DNA of 64,000 nt. It comes from Lentisphaerae bacterium GWF2_50_93. Lineage in GTDB: Bacteria; Verrucomicrobiota; Lentisphaeria; Victivallales; GWF2-50-93. The position numbers and the translations under genes were made by a program. Position 1 is the stretch's first letter, and the number at the start of each line of letters is the position of its first letter. This document shows, piece after piece, positions 63,337 through 64,000 of this stretch. The DNA lies in contig MHBI01000053.1 of assembly GCA_001804815.1 (NCBI GenBank), positions 62,001 to 126,000 on the forward strand, written 5' to 3'. The notes under the pieces were generated by a model. That model had not been told where the DNA came from and ran no database searches. It saw only the letters and a list, made by a program, of their open reading frames with translations.

Positions 63337-64000
63337 GTGAACTTCTCTTCTTTTGCCTGTCCTACCGCGATATGTCCCTGGAATTCATTCAATTTCTCCA
63401 CGTTCATATTCCAGTTGAATATTCTCTTTACACATTCCAGGGATTTTTCACCCAGGCCTGCCAGGGATTCCCGGGTTGAAAACCTTATCAGATTCTCGGC
63501 TATGGCATCTTCGGAGCACCCTTTTATTATGAGGTCCTCGGAAACTTCCCCGAGGATTTCGGGGGTGCCTCCTATATCCGTACCGATCGCCGGAATACCG
63601 CACGCCATAGCCTCGACCGTTGAAAGTCCGAACCCCTCAAGCTCCTTCGTAGGCATTATGAATAGATCGGAGGCGCGATAGCATGAGGGAAGTTCTGCCT
63701 CATCAACGAATCCTGTGAAAATTATATCCTTGTCCATATCAAGAGATAAGGAGAGACTCTTCAACTCTTCAAGGAGGATTCCACTGCCCACTATGAGAAG
63801 CTTCATGTCCTTGCCCGTCTTCATCTTGGCAGAAGCAAACGCCCTAACCAGGATGTCCACTCCAGTCCTCGGAATAAGCCTGCGGGAAGTCATGAGGACG
63901 AAGCTTCGTTCTGGAATACCAAATTTTCTCCTACATTCCATTTTTTCAATTTCATTGACTGCAGGAGAAAATTTTTCAAGATCCGCTCCGCCTGGAATAA
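63321..64000 (-). CDS. glycosyltransferase family 4, 5' end outside the window
   Basis: The minus-strand frame stays open to the end of the window, so the start lies beyond. The visible 226 residues are the C-terminal GT-B lobe: IPGGADLEKFSP at the cut end, TSRRLIPRTGVDILVRAF, LLIVGSGILLEELKSL and MPTKELEGFGLSTVEAMACGIPAIGTDIGGTPEIL. The last residues (TTNRH) come from the TTAGTG repeat words. Confidence 0.9.
   Translation of the reverse strand, partial: IPGGADLEKFSPAVNEIEKMECRRKFGIPERSFVLMTSRRLIPRTGVDILVRAFASAKMKTGKDMKLLIVGSGILLEELKSLSLSLDMDKDIIFTGFVDEAELPSCYRASDLFIMPTKELEGFGLSTVEAMACGIPAIGTDIGGTPEILGEVSEDLIIKGCSEDAIAENLIRFSTRESLAGLGEKSLECVKRIFNWNMNVEKLNEFQGHIAVGQAKEEKFTTNRH

Noticed and set aside
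1..64000. CRISPR array
   Set aside because: No set of regularly spaced identical repeats was seen; the recurring palindromes differ in their arms and are scattered.

Overview
The window comes from a Gram-negative-type bacterium that has an outer membrane (secretin, lipoproteins, O-antigen-type ligase), moderate G+C and many AGG/ATA codons. I cannot place it firmly. Gene order and the many intergenic palindromes suggest an uncultured, deep-branching lineage (PVC-like or candidate phylum), but that is a guess. There are no rRNA or tRNA genes and no CRISPR array.

Layout. 0-4.8 kb: permease, TraB/GumN lipoprotein, nitroreductase, PpnP and a secreted beta-helix protein. 4.8-6.7 kb: the most striking locus, on the minus strand. 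It reads promoter, cobalamin riboswitch, intrinsic terminator, 32-residue precursor-like peptide with one Cys, hairpin, radical SAM/SPASM maturase: a vitamin-B12-controlled RiPP-type operon. 6.8-16.8 kb: hybrid histidine kinase, NrnA-like phosphoesterase, a decayed IS4-type element with a winged-helix gene, a broken RHH/PIN toxin-antitoxin pair, TspO, a DUF1835 protein and a flavin reductase. 17-21 kb: translation genes nusA-infB-rbfA (minus) and rpsT (plus). 21-28 kb: PHP phosphoesterase, methyltransferase, a stand-alone MetH-reactivation-like domain, a lipoprotein gene hit by a MITE-like element, a second broken toxin-antitoxin pair, CPBP protease, CDP-sugar epimerase and a LacI-like protein without HTH. 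28-42 kb: SWIM/SNF2 helicase, cyclophilin, XRE regulator, cysteine desulfurase, thiG, DUF486, ankyrin protein, a complete MITE-like element, mtnA, and a four-gene cluster of secretin, HlyD/MacA adaptor, ABC ATPase and MacB-type permease. 42-64 kb: a surface-polysaccharide locus with PHP, ATP-grasp, six glycosyltransferases (one cut by the window end), a GT-C-like membrane protein, O-antigen ligase, MurJ-like flippase, seven methyltransferases, a B12-binding radical SAM protein and a polysaccharide deacetylase.

Links between genes. Cobalamin recurs: riboswitch-controlled peptide operon, MetH-activation-like protein and B12-type radical SAM enzyme. Cysteine desulfurase and thiG are divergent neighbours and both handle sulfur. 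The polysaccharide genes are mostly joined by 4-bp ATGA overlaps, which suggests translational coupling. Intergenic regions carry a striking set of short hairpins whose apex is nearly constant (CTTCAG, CTTTAG or complements) while the complementary arms differ at each site.
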